DNA of 64,000 bases from Sphaerisporangium fuscum (GTDB lineage: Bacteria > Actinomycetota > Actinomycetes > Streptosporangiales > Streptosporangiaceae). The position numbers and the translations under genes were made by a program. Positions within the stretch are counted from its first letter, which is position 1. Every line of letters starts with the position of its first letter. The notes below the pieces were generated by a model. That model ran no database searches. It was not told where the DNA came from and saw nothing but the letters and a program-made list of their open reading frames with translations. Below are positions 26,931 through 35,117 of this stretch, one piece after another. The stretch covers positions 1 through 64,000 of the forward strand of contig NZ_JAHDTF010000031.1 in NCBI RefSeq assembly GCF_018531465.1, given 5' to 3'.

Positions 26931-27416
26931 ATGAATTCTCGCCTGCCCAACCCGCTGGGCCTGATTCCCGAGCTGAAGGACTTGACCAGGGCACTGTTCC
27001 AGGTCACCGGCAACGGCTCGGTGCCGCAGACCACGATCGGCCTGATGCAGCTTCGCGCCGGTCAGATCGTCGGCAACACCTACCTGACCGTTCTGCACAC
27101 CGGCGCCCTGCGCAGGGCCGGGGAGTCGGAGGAGCGAATCACCGCGGTGGCCTCCTGGCAGGACGCGCCGTACTTCACCGAGCCCGAGCGGGCGGCTCTG
27201 GCACTGGTGGAGGCCGTGCTCAAGCCGTCGGCCGGAGGCGAGCGGGTCTCCGACGAGCTGTACGCCCAGGCGGCGAAGCACTACGACGACAAGGCGCGGG
27301 CCACGCTGGCGATGGCGATCGGCCAGGTGACCTTCTACATTCCCCTGGCCCTCATCGGCAAGCCGCTGCCGGGCAAGTCGCCCGCCGAGCAGTGGGCGCC
27401 GGCCACGGGCGCGTGA
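26931..27416 (+). CDS. Carboxymuconolactone decarboxylase/AhpD-like protein lacking the CxxC pair
   Basis: A 161-residue CMD/AhpD-fold protein. The family core is present (LMQLRAGQIVGNTYLTVLHT, then SEERITAVASWQDAPYFTEP and ERAALALVEAV). The active-site CxxC is absent: positions equal to the cysteines of the neighbouring paralogue are Asn49 and Leu52, while the following His56 is kept. It therefore cannot run the AhpD-type thiol cycle. It may be a binding protein, or a partner subunit of the CxxC-bearing paralogue. Ribosome-binding site GGAGGAAGAA. Confidence 0.85.
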   Translation: MNSRLPNPLGLIPELKDLTRALFQVTGNGSVPQTTIGLMQLRAGQIVGNTYLTVLHTGALRRAGESEERITAVASWQDAPYFTEPERAALALVEAVLKPSAGGERVSDELYAQAAKHYDDKARATLAMAIGQVTFYIPLALIGKPLPGKSPAEQWAPATGA

Positions 27417-27430
27417 TTCCGCAGTGACCC

Positions 27431-27470
27431 GGGTCCAGGGGCAGGTGAAAAGCGCCCCGCCCCTGGACCC
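27431..27470 (+). terminator. Hairpin terminator after first CMD gene
   Basis: A 12-bp perfect stem, GGGTCCAGGGGC with GCCCCTGGACCC, and a 16-base loop, 15 bp after the stop of the CxxC-less CMD gene. It would separate its transcript from the second CMD gene. Confidence 0.6.
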
Positions 27471-27621
27471 GCGCCGCATCGCGGACGTATGCGCACATAT
27501 GGCGAGCGCATCAACGCCTTCACCAACGCTGATCTCACAGCCGAAGACGGACGTAAGCGTCACGTTTCCCCGTCCGGGTTCGTCATCCGGCTGAGTACAA
27601 CGATTTCGAGGAGCACGTGTC

Positions 27622-28074
27622 ATGGAAGCACGCATGAAGAACCCGGCCATGGTCCTGCCCGGCGCCATGCAGGCGCTGCTGAGCCTGGGCAAGGCGATCG
27701 ACCAGGCGGGCCTGCCGAAGGTGACGGCGGACCTGGTGCTGCTGCGGGCCAGCCAGATCAACGGGTGCAGTGTCTGTGTCGACATGCACGCTCGCGACCT
27801 GCGCAAGGAGGGCCAGAGCGACGAGCGGCTGTTCGCCGTCGCCGCCTGGCGGGAGACGCCGTACTTCACCGACGCCGAGCGCGCCGCGCTGGCGCTGGCC
27901 GAGGAGGTCACCCGGCTCGCCGACGGCGGTCAGGTCAGTGACGAGGTGTGGGACGCCGCGGCCGACCACTACTCCGAGAGCGAGCTCGCCGCTCTGATCA
28001 TGTCCATCGCGAGCGTCAACCTGTGGAACCGGCTCAACGCCACCGTCCGCCAGATCGCCGGTGCGGCGTGGTAA
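27622..28074 (+). CDS. Carboxymuconolactone decarboxylase/AhpD-like peroxidase
   Basis: A 150-residue AhpD-like protein with the full active site LLRASQINGCSVCVDMHARD (C49, C52, H56), then RLFAVAAWRETPYFTDAERA and a C-terminal SIASVNLWNRLNATVRQIAG. Proteins of this kind act as alkylhydroperoxidases or thiol oxidoreductases. ATG at 27622 after a GAGGAGCACG site. Its stop overlaps the start of the SDR gene, so the two are translationally coupled. Confidence 0.9.
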   Translation: MEARMKNPAMVLPGAMQALLSLGKAIDQAGLPKVTADLVLLRASQINGCSVCVDMHARDLRKEGQSDERLFAVAAWRETPYFTDAERAALALAEEVTRLADGGQVSDEVWDAAADHYSESELAALIMSIASVNLWNRLNATVRQIAGAAW

Positions 28075-28772
28075 GCGTCGCGCTGGTCACCGGCGCCACC
28101 AGGGGCATCGGCCACACGACGGCCAGGCTGCTGGGCGAGCGCGGCGTCACCGCGATCATCGGTGCCCGTGACGAGGAACGCGGCAGAGCCGCCGCCGAAC
28201 GGCTCGGACTGCCCTACGTGCAATTGGACGTCACCGACCCCGCCAGTGTCCGCTCGGCGGCGAAGTGGATCGAGCAGGAGTACGGCAGGCTGGACATCCT
28301 GGTCAACAACGCCGGGATCATGGTCCCGGACGGGCCGCCGAGCCAGAGCTCGGTGCAGGAGGCCCGGCACGTCTACGAGACCAACGTGTTCGGCGTCATC
28401 GAGGTGACCAACGCGCTGCTGCCGCTGCTGCGCCGCTCACCGGCGGGCCGCATCGTCAACGTCTCCAGCGAGCGCGGCTCGATCGCAGGCTCCCTGGACC
28501 AAAACCACCCCCTGTGGCCGATGCTCAACCTGGCCTACTGCTCGTCCAAGGCCGCCCTGAACATGATCACCGTCTCCTACGCCAAGGAGCTCTGGGACAC
28601 ACCGATCAAGGTCAACGCGGTCGACCCCGGCTGGGTGAAGACCGACATCAACCACAACACCGGCATCAAGACCGTCGAGCAGGGGGCCGCGCCGATCCTG
28701 GCCATGGCACTGCTGGACGCCGACGGGCCGACCGCGACCTTCGTCCAGGACGAAGGCCCCCTCCCCTGGTGA
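28068..28772 (+). CDS. Short-chain dehydrogenase/reductase
   Basis: A 234-residue classical SDR. The cofactor loop TGATRGIG is at residues 8-15; NNAG is at 80-83. The catalytic residues are the Ser in VNVSSERGS and Tyr157/Lys161 in YCSSKAA. NADP preference is suggested by the GAR after beta-2. The GTG start at 28068 overlaps the stop of the CMD/AhpD gene, which argues for a joint role, perhaps removal of a reactive carbonyl or peroxide. The exact substrate is unknown. DPGWVKTDINHNTG is typical of SDRs that act on ketones. Confidence 0.92.
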   Translation: MVSVALVTGATRGIGHTTARLLGERGVTAIIGARDEERGRAAAERLGLPYVQLDVTDPASVRSAAKWIEQEYGRLDILVNNAGIMVPDGPPSQSSVQEARHVYETNVFGVIEVTNALLPLLRRSPAGRIVNVSSERGSIAGSLDQNHPLWPMLNLAYCSSKAALNMITVSYAKELWDTPIKVNAVDPGWVKTDINHNTGIKTVEQGAAPILAMALLDADGPTATFVQDEGPLPW

Positions 28773-28803
28773 CCTCGGAGAACCCCGCCAGGCCTTCCTC
28801 CTG

Positions 28804-28833
28804 ACACCGGTCCTCGAAAGCGGTCGCCGGTGT
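28804..28833 (+). terminator. Possible hairpin after SDR gene
   Basis: ACACCGG pairs with CCGGTGT over a 16-base loop, 31 bp past the SDR stop. The stem is short, so this is only a possible terminator. Confidence 0.3.
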
Positions 28834-28890
28834 TCTCCCGGCCGGCTTCTCCTGTCCTGGACTTCCCGCAATACAAGAAAGTGCATTGAA

Positions 28891-30108
28891 GTGCTGAAAA
28901 TCGCAACCATCGCCGCCCTGGCCACCGCGCTGACGGTCTCGGCGGCACCCGCCGACGCGCAGACCGGCGGGTGGACGGGCGCGTGGGCGACCGCGGCCCA
29001 GCAGCCGTCGCCCGATGTCTGGTATCCCACATGGGCCGAAAAGGGCTTCTCCGACCACTCGGTGCGCCAGGTGGTCCGGGTCACCGCCGACGGCTCGGCG
29101 CTCCGGATCCGGCTGTCCAACGCCTACGGCAGCACCCCGCTCCGGCTGACGGGGGCCAGCGTGGGGAAGGCCGGTGGGGGCGCCGCCGTGCTGCCGGGCA
29201 CGCTCCGGCAGCTGACCTTCGCGCGCTCCGCCTCGGCGAGCATTCCGGCCGGTGGGCGGACCGCCAGCGATCCCGTCCGGCTGCGGGTCAAGGCGGGAGA
29301 GCGTTTGACGGTAACGCTGTACTTCCACGGCGACACGGGCCCCTCCACCTACCACAACCTCGCCGTGGCCACGTCCTACCGTGCCACGGGGGACCACACC
29401 CGCGACACCGGCCAGGCCGCCTTCGCCGAGACCAACACCTCCTGGTTCTACCTCTCCGGCGTGGACGTCCTCGCCGGCGGGAAAGCGGTCGCCGCCTTCG
29501 GTGACTCCATCACCGACGGGCTCGGCGCCACCCAGGACGCCGACGACCGCTACCCGGACGCGCTGGCCCGCAGGCTCGGCGGACGGCGACCGGTCCTCAA
29601 CCTCGGCATCGGCGGCAACCGCCTGCTCAACGACTCGGCGTGCCTGGGCGAGCGAGGCGTGACCCGCTTCCGCCGGGATGTACTCGACCAGCCACACGTC
29701 AAAACGGTGATCGTGCTGGAAGGCATCAACGACATCCTCCTGGGCCTCCAGCAACCCACGCCGTGCACCATCCCCGCGGTCAAGGTCAGCGCCGGCGATC
29801 TGATCGCCGGGTATCGCAAGCTCATCCGCGCCGCCCACGAGCGAGGCGTCCGGATCATCGGCGGCACCCTGCTGCCCATCAAGGGCGCCCAGTACGACTC
29901 CGAGGAAGCCGAGCGGATCCGCGACGAGACCAACGCGTGGATCCGGAGCAGCGGCGAGTTCGACGCCGTCGTGGACTTCGAGCGGGCGGTCGCCGACCCC
30001 GGCGACCCCGATCGGATCCGGCCGGCCTTCGACAGCGGCGACCACCTGCACCCCAACGCCGCCGGATACCAGGCGATGGCCGACGCCGTCGACCTGACCG
30101 CCCTGTAA
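28891..30108 (+). CDS. Secreted SGNH/GDSL hydrolase
   Basis: A 405-residue secreted esterase. Residues 1-23 form a signal peptide (IAALATALTVSAAPADAQ with an Ala-x-Ala type cleavage). An N-terminal beta-rich domain follows (about 25-190), then the SGNH domain: AAFGDSITDGLGA with S206 in block I, the Gly of LGIGGNRLL in block II, the Asn of LEGINDI in block III and the catalytic DHLHPN in block V. These extracellular enzymes deacetylate or de-esterify polysaccharides or lipids. GTG start at 28891; a strong terminator follows. Confidence 0.92.
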   Translation: MLKIATIAALATALTVSAAPADAQTGGWTGAWATAAQQPSPDVWYPTWAEKGFSDHSVRQVVRVTADGSALRIRLSNAYGSTPLRLTGASVGKAGGGAAVLPGTLRQLTFARSASASIPAGGRTASDPVRLRVKAGERLTVTLYFHGDTGPSTYHNLAVATSYRATGDHTRDTGQAAFAETNTSWFYLSGVDVLAGGKAVAAFGDSITDGLGATQDADDRYPDALARRLGGRRPVLNLGIGGNRLLNDSACLGERGVTRFRRDVLDQPHVKTVIVLEGINDILLGLQQPTPCTIPAVKVSAGDLIAGYRKLIRAAHERGVRIIGGTLLPIKGAQYDSEEAERIRDETNAWIRSSGEFDAVVDFERAVADPGDPDRIRPAFDSGDHLHPNAAGYQAMADAVDLTAL

Positions 30109-30135
30109 ACCGGCACCCGGATCCGGATGTGGACG

Positions 30136-30171
30136 CGGTTCTCCGGGCCTTTCCCGCGGCCCGGAGAACCG
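30136..30171 (+). terminator. Strong hairpin terminator
   Basis: A perfect 14-bp stem (CGGTTCTCCGGGCC and its complement) with an 8-base loop, 28 bp after the SGNH hydrolase stop and 30 bp before the next start. Confidence 0.85.
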
Positions 30172-30200
30172 TCTGGCGAGATCCTTTTGGAAAGGGAATC

Positions 30201-31673
30201 ATGTCTGTGCGCACGACCTCCAGGGACACCTCCCCGCGTAGAGGCGCTCTGGCGCTGCCGGTCATCGCGGCGGCCCAACTCCTGATGGTGATGGACGGCA
30301 CGATCGTCACCGTTGGCCTGCCCAACATCGGCCGCGGCCTGGGCATGGCAGAAGCCGATCTGAGTTGGGTGCTCACCTCCTACTCACTGGCCTTCGGCGG
30401 GCTGCTGCTGCCGGCAGGGCGGGCCGGCGACCTGTTCGGCCGCCGCCGGCTGTTTCGCGTCGGGCTGGTGATGTTCATCGGCGCGTCCCTGCTCGGTGGG
30501 CTCGCCCCGAACGGCGAGGTGCTGATCGCCGCCCGTGCGTTGCAGGGGATCACCGCCGCGATGATCGCACCGGCCGCGCTGTCGCTGCTGGCCGACGCCT
30601 TCCCCGCCGGACCGCGACGCGACAAGGCCCTGGGCCTCTACGGCGCCATGGGCGGGCTCGGGTCCGTGGTCGGCCTGCTGCTGGGCGGCGCGCTCACCGA
30701 GTACCTGGGCTGGCGCTGGATCATGTTCGTCAACGTCCCGATCGCCCTGGCCATCCTGCTGGGAACGACGGCCCTGCCTCCCGGCACCCGAGATCGCGGT
30801 GGCCTCGACCTGCCTGGCGGGATCACCGCCACCCTCGGCCTGGTCTCGCTCATCTACATGATCAACCGGGTCGGCGGCCACGGCTGGGGCGAAACGCTCA
30901 CCATCGCCTCCGCCGTCACCGCCGCGGCGCTCCTGCTGGTCTTCGTGGTCATCCAGCGCCGGGCCCGGCATCCGATGCTCCCCTCTGCCGTGCTCGCGGA
31001 CCGCGGACGCCTGGGCGCCACCCTGATCATGTTCCTGATGGGCGGCGGCATGCTCGCCACCTTCTACTTCCTCACCCTTTACATGCAGGCGATCAACCAT
31101 TACCCGCCGATGCTCACCGGCGTGGCGTACCTGCCGATGGCCGTCTCGATCGGTGTCGGCTCCGGTGTCATCGGACCCAACCTCCAGGCCGCCACCTCCG
31201 CCAGGACTCTGACCGTCACCGCCATGGCGGTGTCCGCCCTCGGCATGGCCTGGTTCAGCCTGCTCGCCCCCGGCCAGAGTCCCTGGGTCGTGCTGCTGCC
31301 CGCGCAGGTCGTCGTCGGTGTCGGCCTCGGCATGGGTTTCGTCGCCTGTACCATCGCCGGCGTCCGCGGTGTCGCCCGGCAGCAGACCGGCATCGCCTCC
31401 GGTCTGATCAACACCAGTCAGCAGGTCGGCGGCGCCTTCGGCCTGGCCCTCCTCGCGGGCCTCGCGACGAGGGTTTCCAGCGGGCGGCCACCCGGCACTC
31501 CGGCGCCCGAGGCCCTCACGGCCGGTTACACCGCCGGGCTCCTTGCCGGCGTGGTCGCCTACCTCACCGCCACCCTGGTCGCCACTCTCACCCTCACCCG
31601 GCGAGAAGCGGAGCACTCTCATGAGGCGGTTCGCCTGAGTGCAGGAATCAACGGTAGCCCGCAAGGCTCTTGA
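30201..31673 (+). CDS. MFS transporter, DHA2 (14-TM) family
   Basis: A 490-residue drug-efflux-type permease: AAAQLLMVMDGTIVTVGLPN in helix 1, motif A GRAGDLFGRRRLFRVG, motif C-like GAMGGLGSVVGLLLGGAL, and WRWIMFVNVPIALAI. About 14 helices. The ATG at 30201 has AAAGGGAA upstream. No regulator gene is adjacent, unlike the other two DHA2 pumps in the window. The natural substrate is unknown; antibiotic or metabolite export is the family role. Confidence 0.9.
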   Translation: MSVRTTSRDTSPRRGALALPVIAAAQLLMVMDGTIVTVGLPNIGRGLGMAEADLSWVLTSYSLAFGGLLLPAGRAGDLFGRRRLFRVGLVMFIGASLLGGLAPNGEVLIAARALQGITAAMIAPAALSLLADAFPAGPRRDKALGLYGAMGGLGSVVGLLLGGALTEYLGWRWIMFVNVPIALAILLGTTALPPGTRDRGGLDLPGGITATLGLVSLIYMINRVGGHGWGETLTIASAVTAAALLLVFVVIQRRARHPMLPSAVLADRGRLGATLIMFLMGGGMLATFYFLTLYMQAINHYPPMLTGVAYLPMAVSIGVGSGVIGPNLQAATSARTLTVTAMAVSALGMAWFSLLAPGQSPWVVLLPAQVVVGVGLGMGFVACTIAGVRGVARQQTGIASGLINTSQQVGGAFGLALLAGLATRVSSGRPPGTPAPEALTAGYTAGLLAGVVAYLTATLVATLTLTRREAEHSHEAVRLSAGINGSPQGS

Positions 31674-31961
31674 CCCGGGCAGAAGGGAGGCCGTACCAGC
31701 GAACGCGACGGGCCGGAGATCAGGCGCCTTGGCACCGAGCGGTCGCCGCCGAACGCGAAGAGACGGCCGCGCGGCTGGGCGAGCAGGACCGGCGGATCGC
31801 CGACCTGCAGAACATGCTGGCCACCCGGGACGGCGAGCTGGCGCTGACCCGCGAGCAGGCCCGCACCGCCGACCAGCGCGCGCAGGCGGCCGAGGCCGAC
31901 CGGGACCGCGCGGCCGGGCAGGCCGAACGCAGCATCCGAGCCGCTAAGCGGGCCCGGCCGC

Positions 31962-32093
31962 GGGCTGCTGGTGCGCCCGCCGCGCTGGTTCACCCTTCAG
32001 CCGGGGATCAACACCATCCGGGTGCAGGGCGAACCGGTGGCGGGGCGGACGGGGACGCCACGCCTGACGGTGGTCACCCGAGACTGCTGGTAG
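31962..32093 (+). pseudogene. Phage tail protein C-terminal fragment
   Basis: Forty-three codons and a stop read LLVRPPRWFTLQPGINTIRV and, at the end, LTVVTRDCW. The LQPGxNxIRV pattern near an end strand resembles the C-termini of siphophage distal tail/minor tail proteins of actinophages. There are no other phage genes here. It lies inside the insertion that splits coiled-coil copy C. Moderate confidence at best. Confidence 0.4.
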
Positions 32094-32148
32094 CCGAGAA
32101 TCCGCCCGCCGTTTTGATCACCAAAGCCGGCGGTCCTCGTGGGATGCC

Positions 32149-32385
32149 TCAAAAGCAGTCCCGCGAGTACACAACGACCTGGCCGATCGGGGGGATCATC
32201 CCCGCCTTGCCGTCGGGGTTGGACGACACTCGCAGCATCGCGAGTTCGATGTTTTTTCGGATCGTCTCGTCGTCCTCGGGCGGTTGCCAGCCACAAACCA
32301 GGTGGCGCGAGGTGGCCGAACTGATGGCTGGGAGAGCCACCAGCGCCATGACCAGCAAGACACCTATGGAACGTCGCCCGGCCAC
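32149..32385 (-). CDS. Small putative secreted or membrane-anchored protein
   Basis: Seventy-eight residues from a GTG at 32385: AGRRSIGVLLVMALVALPAI gives a positively charged N-terminus and one hydrophobic segment ending near SSATS, like a signal peptide. The mature part has two cysteines (HLVCGWQPPEDDE near its start, SRDCF at the end) that could form a disulfide. GAGGG lies upstream of the start. Base composition is more AT-rich than its neighbours. It sits inside the insertion in copy C. I do not recognise the family. Confidence 0.45.
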   Translation of the reverse strand: MAGRRSIGVLLVMALVALPAISSATSRHLVCGWQPPEDDETIRKNIELAMLRVSSNPDGKAGMIPPIGQVVVYSRDCF

Positions 32386-32953
32386 TTGCCACCCTCGTCC
32401 CTTTTCGCACGTCACTTTCGCGGCAGTATCGCAGCTTTGCGATCAACGGCGATCAGCGTTCCTACGACTGGCGTGACCATGTGCCGCTGGATGCGCTGCC
32501 GTTGCAGGCTGCGCCCAGCAGGCCGAACAGGCCGCCCAGCGGGCGCGTACCGACGCCGAGCGGCAGGTGGCCGCGTTCACCACCGCCTCCCAGGACCAGA
32601 TCACCGCAGTCACCACCCACGCTCAGCAGGCCTCGGCCCGCGCGACCCGCGCTGAGACCCAGGCCGAAGAGGACAGAGCCGAGCTGAAACTGGTGCGGGC
32701 CGAACTGAAGGCACTGCGCGCCGAACTCGACGGCAAGGCCGACGGCGCCAGCAGACAGTAATGCTCCCTTCCGGGGGGCGACTCGACGCTCCTCGAGCAT
32801 CAGGCCGCCGAGCACGTCCGCCAGCGAGGCATCGATCTGGAGGCCGACGGCGACACCTGGCCTGATGCTGGACGGCAGTCTTCGCCACGACAGTGAGGCC
32901 ACAGGCCTGGCGACGAAGGGCGCGGAACCGTTCGAAACGGTCGTCCATCGGGT

Positions 32954-34093
32954 TCATCGGGCGCGCACTTCCAGTCGTGCGGGGACCCGCAGGTTGGCGG
33001 ACGGCTCGTGGTCGATGTCCGGGTCGGTCAGTTCGTAGCCCGCCAGCACCACCTCGACCACCCCGCAGGCCAGCGCGAGAGCGTGATCGGCCCCCGGACA
33101 GGGCCGCACCCCGTACCCGAACGTCAGGTGGCCGCGGGCTTCCGGCGGAGGAGGTCCGGCCGCCGGCTCTCCAGCAGTGGCGGGAGCCGGGAGCTGCCCG
33201 TGGCCGGGGTCGAAACGGTGAGGATCGGGGAACACGCGGGGGTCGCGGTTGGCGGCGGCGATGTCGAGCACCAGCCGCGTCCCGGGGGTGACCGTCCGGC
33301 CCGCCAGCTCGGCCGCCTGGGCGCACACCCGCCGGGTGGAGCAAACAGGCGGATCGAGGCGCAGCGTCTCCGCCACCAGGGCCTCCACCGGCCACCCGTG
33401 CGACAGGGCCCGAGGGAGCCGCAGGACGACGGCGAGCGTGTTGCCGACCAAACCGGCGGTGGCGTCGCAGGCCTGCACGAGCAGGCCGATCCGGTTGGCC
33501 ACGAGCTCCGGATCCCCCGGCCCGAGCAGGGCGACGAGCTCGCGCACCGGCGCGTCCGCGCGGGCCACCTGGTCACGGGTCGCCGCCGGATGATAGGCCG
33601 CCGCGACCGCCGTCACCGCTCGTACGAGCGCCTCCAGGTCGCGGCCGGCGACCCCGAGGGCGCCGCCCAGCACGGATACCGGCACGGCGCGCGCGAGCCT
33701 CGCCATGACGTCGACCCGCACCGGTCCGCCGTCCGCGTGCTCACCGGCTTCACCGCGGAGCACGGCGATCGTCCTGTCCCGGGCGGCGGTTCGCAGCGCG
33801 GCCGGGTCCAGGCGGCGCAGATCGGCGGTCACCAGGGCCCTGCGTCTCTCGTGCGGGGCCCCTGAGCTGAAGCGGGACACCGTCCGCCGCAGCCATTCCA
33901 TGTCGCGCTCCCCTTCGGGGAGGTCCCGGGGGGAGAGCGGCGGGACGACGAAACGCGGGTCGCCGAGCACGGCCCGCACCTCGGCGTACCCGCTGATCGT
34001 CACCTCGGCGCCGGGGGCCGCCTGCTGGGTCCCCGCGCCGCCGCCCGCCGGCGGTCGTACCGGCCCTACGTCCTGTCCCGAAGAGAACTCCAT
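32954..34093 (-). CDS. Cytochrome P450
   Basis: A 379-residue P450. Helix C has HERRR (H81, R85); the I-helix segment is LLVQACDATAGLVGNTL. The ExxR motif is E242-R245 in ETLRLDPP. The heme loop FGYGVRPCPG places the axial cysteine at C332. It is slightly short but complete, of the actinobacterial CYP105/107-like soluble class that needs separate ferredoxin; no ferredoxin gene is adjacent. The ATG at 34093 begins MEFSSG. It probably hydroxylates a secondary metabolite; no cluster is preserved here. Confidence 0.9.
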   Translation of the reverse strand: MEFSSGQDVGPVRPPAGGGAGTQQAAPGAEVTISGYAEVRAVLGDPRFVVPPLSPRDLPEGERDMEWLRRTVSRFSSGAPHERRRALVTADLRRLDPAALRTAARDRTIAVLRGEAGEHADGGPVRVDVMARLARAVPVSVLGGALGVAGRDLEALVRAVTAVAAAYHPAATRDQVARADAPVRELVALLGPGDPELVANRIGLLVQACDATAGLVGNTLAVVLRLPRALSHGWPVEALVAETLRLDPPVCSTRRVCAQAAELAGRTVTPGTRLVLDIAAANRDPRVFPDPHRFDPGHGQLPAPATAGEPAAGPPPPEARGHLTFGYGVRPCPGADHALALACGVVEVVLAGYELTDPDIDHEPSANLRVPARLEVRAR

Positions 34094-34170
34094 GGAGCCC
34101 GACGCTATGACCGGATCATTTAGACGCCCGACGAAACATGACGACCCGAGCGAGCTCGGCGGGCGCGGCA

Positions 34171-34986
34171 TCACCGGCCGGACGGTGCCTCCCGGCCCGG
34201 TCGCCATGGGACCGGATGGTCTCGGCGGTGCGCCGATCGCCTTCGTCCGACCGCGGAGTACATCACCCTCCGCTGACCGCGTACCGGTGGATAATCGGGG
34301 TTGAGGAACCCAGGAACAGCCGTTGGCGCCGAGAATGATCTTGAGCGAAGAGTGACGCCCAGCGCCGGTGTCTGATCGCTTGGGGCGGGGGAGATGATCG
34401 CGTTCCACGTGGAGGTTTCTGGTCGGTGGATGGTGGAGCGTCCGACGCTGTACTCGGTGGCCAGGTCGGCCAGGGACACCCCGCCCTCGGCGTATCGCCG
34501 GCGGATGGAACACCGGGCGGGTTCGGGCAGTTCGGGTTGCTTGCCCTTGAGCTTGCCGTTCTTCATGGCCGGCGCCATGCCCTCACGGGTGCGCAGGTTC
34601 CCGAGGTTGGCCTCGAACTCGGCGACCATGGCGAGGGTCTGCAGGAACAGCCGCCCGAACGGGTCGTTCCAGTCGTAGACCGAGCCGCCGAGTCCGAACA
34701 GGACGCCGCGTCCGGACAGGTCGGTGAGGATCTCGTTGGCTTCGGCCATGTTGCGGGCGAACCGGTCGAACCGGTCGAACTTGGTGACGGTGAACACCGA
34801 CCCGTTCCAGACGGCGGCGAGGGCCTGGTCGAGGCCGGCGCGGTTGCGGCGGGCGGTGCCGGAGAAGCCGCGGTCGATGTAGATGCGGTCTTCGGGGACG
34901 CCGAGGGTCAGGAGTTGCTCGGTCTGGATCACGACGTCTTGTTCGTCGGTGGAGCAGCAGGCGTAGCCGACGCGGGTTCCGTTCAC
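34171..34986 (-). CDS. Tn3-type serine resolvase/recombinase, C-terminus altered
   Basis: A 271-residue reading frame whose first about 200 residues are a small serine recombinase: GYACCSTDEQDVVIQTEQLL gives the catalytic S12 (usually GYARVST), and GFSGTARRNRAGLDQAL, TKFDRFDRFARNMAEANEIL, then the HTH SLADLATEYSVGRSTIHR follow. The duplicated FDRFDRF suggests a 9-bp tandem duplication. After IHR about 75 residues look unrelated, so the normal stop has been lost. It probably belonged to the same Tn3-like element as the transposase stump at 38 kb. Confidence 0.75.
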   Translation of the reverse strand: MNGTRVGYACCSTDEQDVVIQTEQLLTLGVPEDRIYIDRGFSGTARRNRAGLDQALAAVWNGSVFTVTKFDRFDRFARNMAEANEILTDLSGRGVLFGLGGSVYDWNDPFGRLFLQTLAMVAEFEANLGNLRTREGMAPAMKNGKLKGKQPELPEPARCSIRRRYAEGGVSLADLATEYSVGRSTIHRPETSTWNAIISPAPSDQTPALGVTLRSRSFSAPTAVPGFLNPDYPPVRGQRRVMYSAVGRRRSAHRRDHPVPWRPGREAPSGR

Positions 34987-34993
34987 GCGCTCC

Positions 34994-35114
34994 CGTGTTC
35001 CGGATAGGGGGCCTTCACCGGAACAGTTCGCGGAACAGTCTTACGGAACACCTGGACCTGGGGCTTTGTCTCGGCTGGTAGGTGTTCCGGTTAAGAATCC
35101 CCTTACGGAACACC
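34994..35114. promoter_or_regulatory. Cluster of GGAACA/TGTTCC boxes, candidate res site
   Basis: Directly upstream of the resolvase gene the motif GGAACA or its complement occurs six times, in both orientations. These include CGGAACACC at about 35044 and 35106 and its inverse GGTGTTCCG at 35081. The pair 35081-35089/35106-35114 is a perfect 9-bp inverted repeat. GGGGGCCTTCACCGGAACAG at 35007 also has the GGGG start of Tn3-type terminal repeats. A resolvase-binding res site, perhaps next to a transposon end, is the simplest reading. Confidence 0.55.
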
Positions 35115-35117
35115 AGG

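Larger units (their letters stand above)
31738..32761 (+). pseudogene. Coiled-coil family, copy split by a 0.56-kb insertion (copy C)
   Basis: The first block, 31738-31950, encodes EREETAARLGEQDRRIADLQ, MLATRDGELALTREQARTAD and so on, about 90% like 23850-24035. The second block, 32509-32761, encodes QQAEQAAQRARTDAERQVAA through to LRAELDGKADGASRQ and a stop, like 24049-24273. In copy B these blocks are contiguous. In between, copy C carries foreign sequence with a phage-tail-like fragment and a small secreted-protein gene. The N-terminal half and zinc finger are missing. Confidence 0.65.

Noticed and set aside
28666..30051. A 461-codon frame antisense to the secreted SGNH hydrolase
   Set aside because: No family resemblance and no start context; the plus strand has signal peptide and all SGNH blocks.
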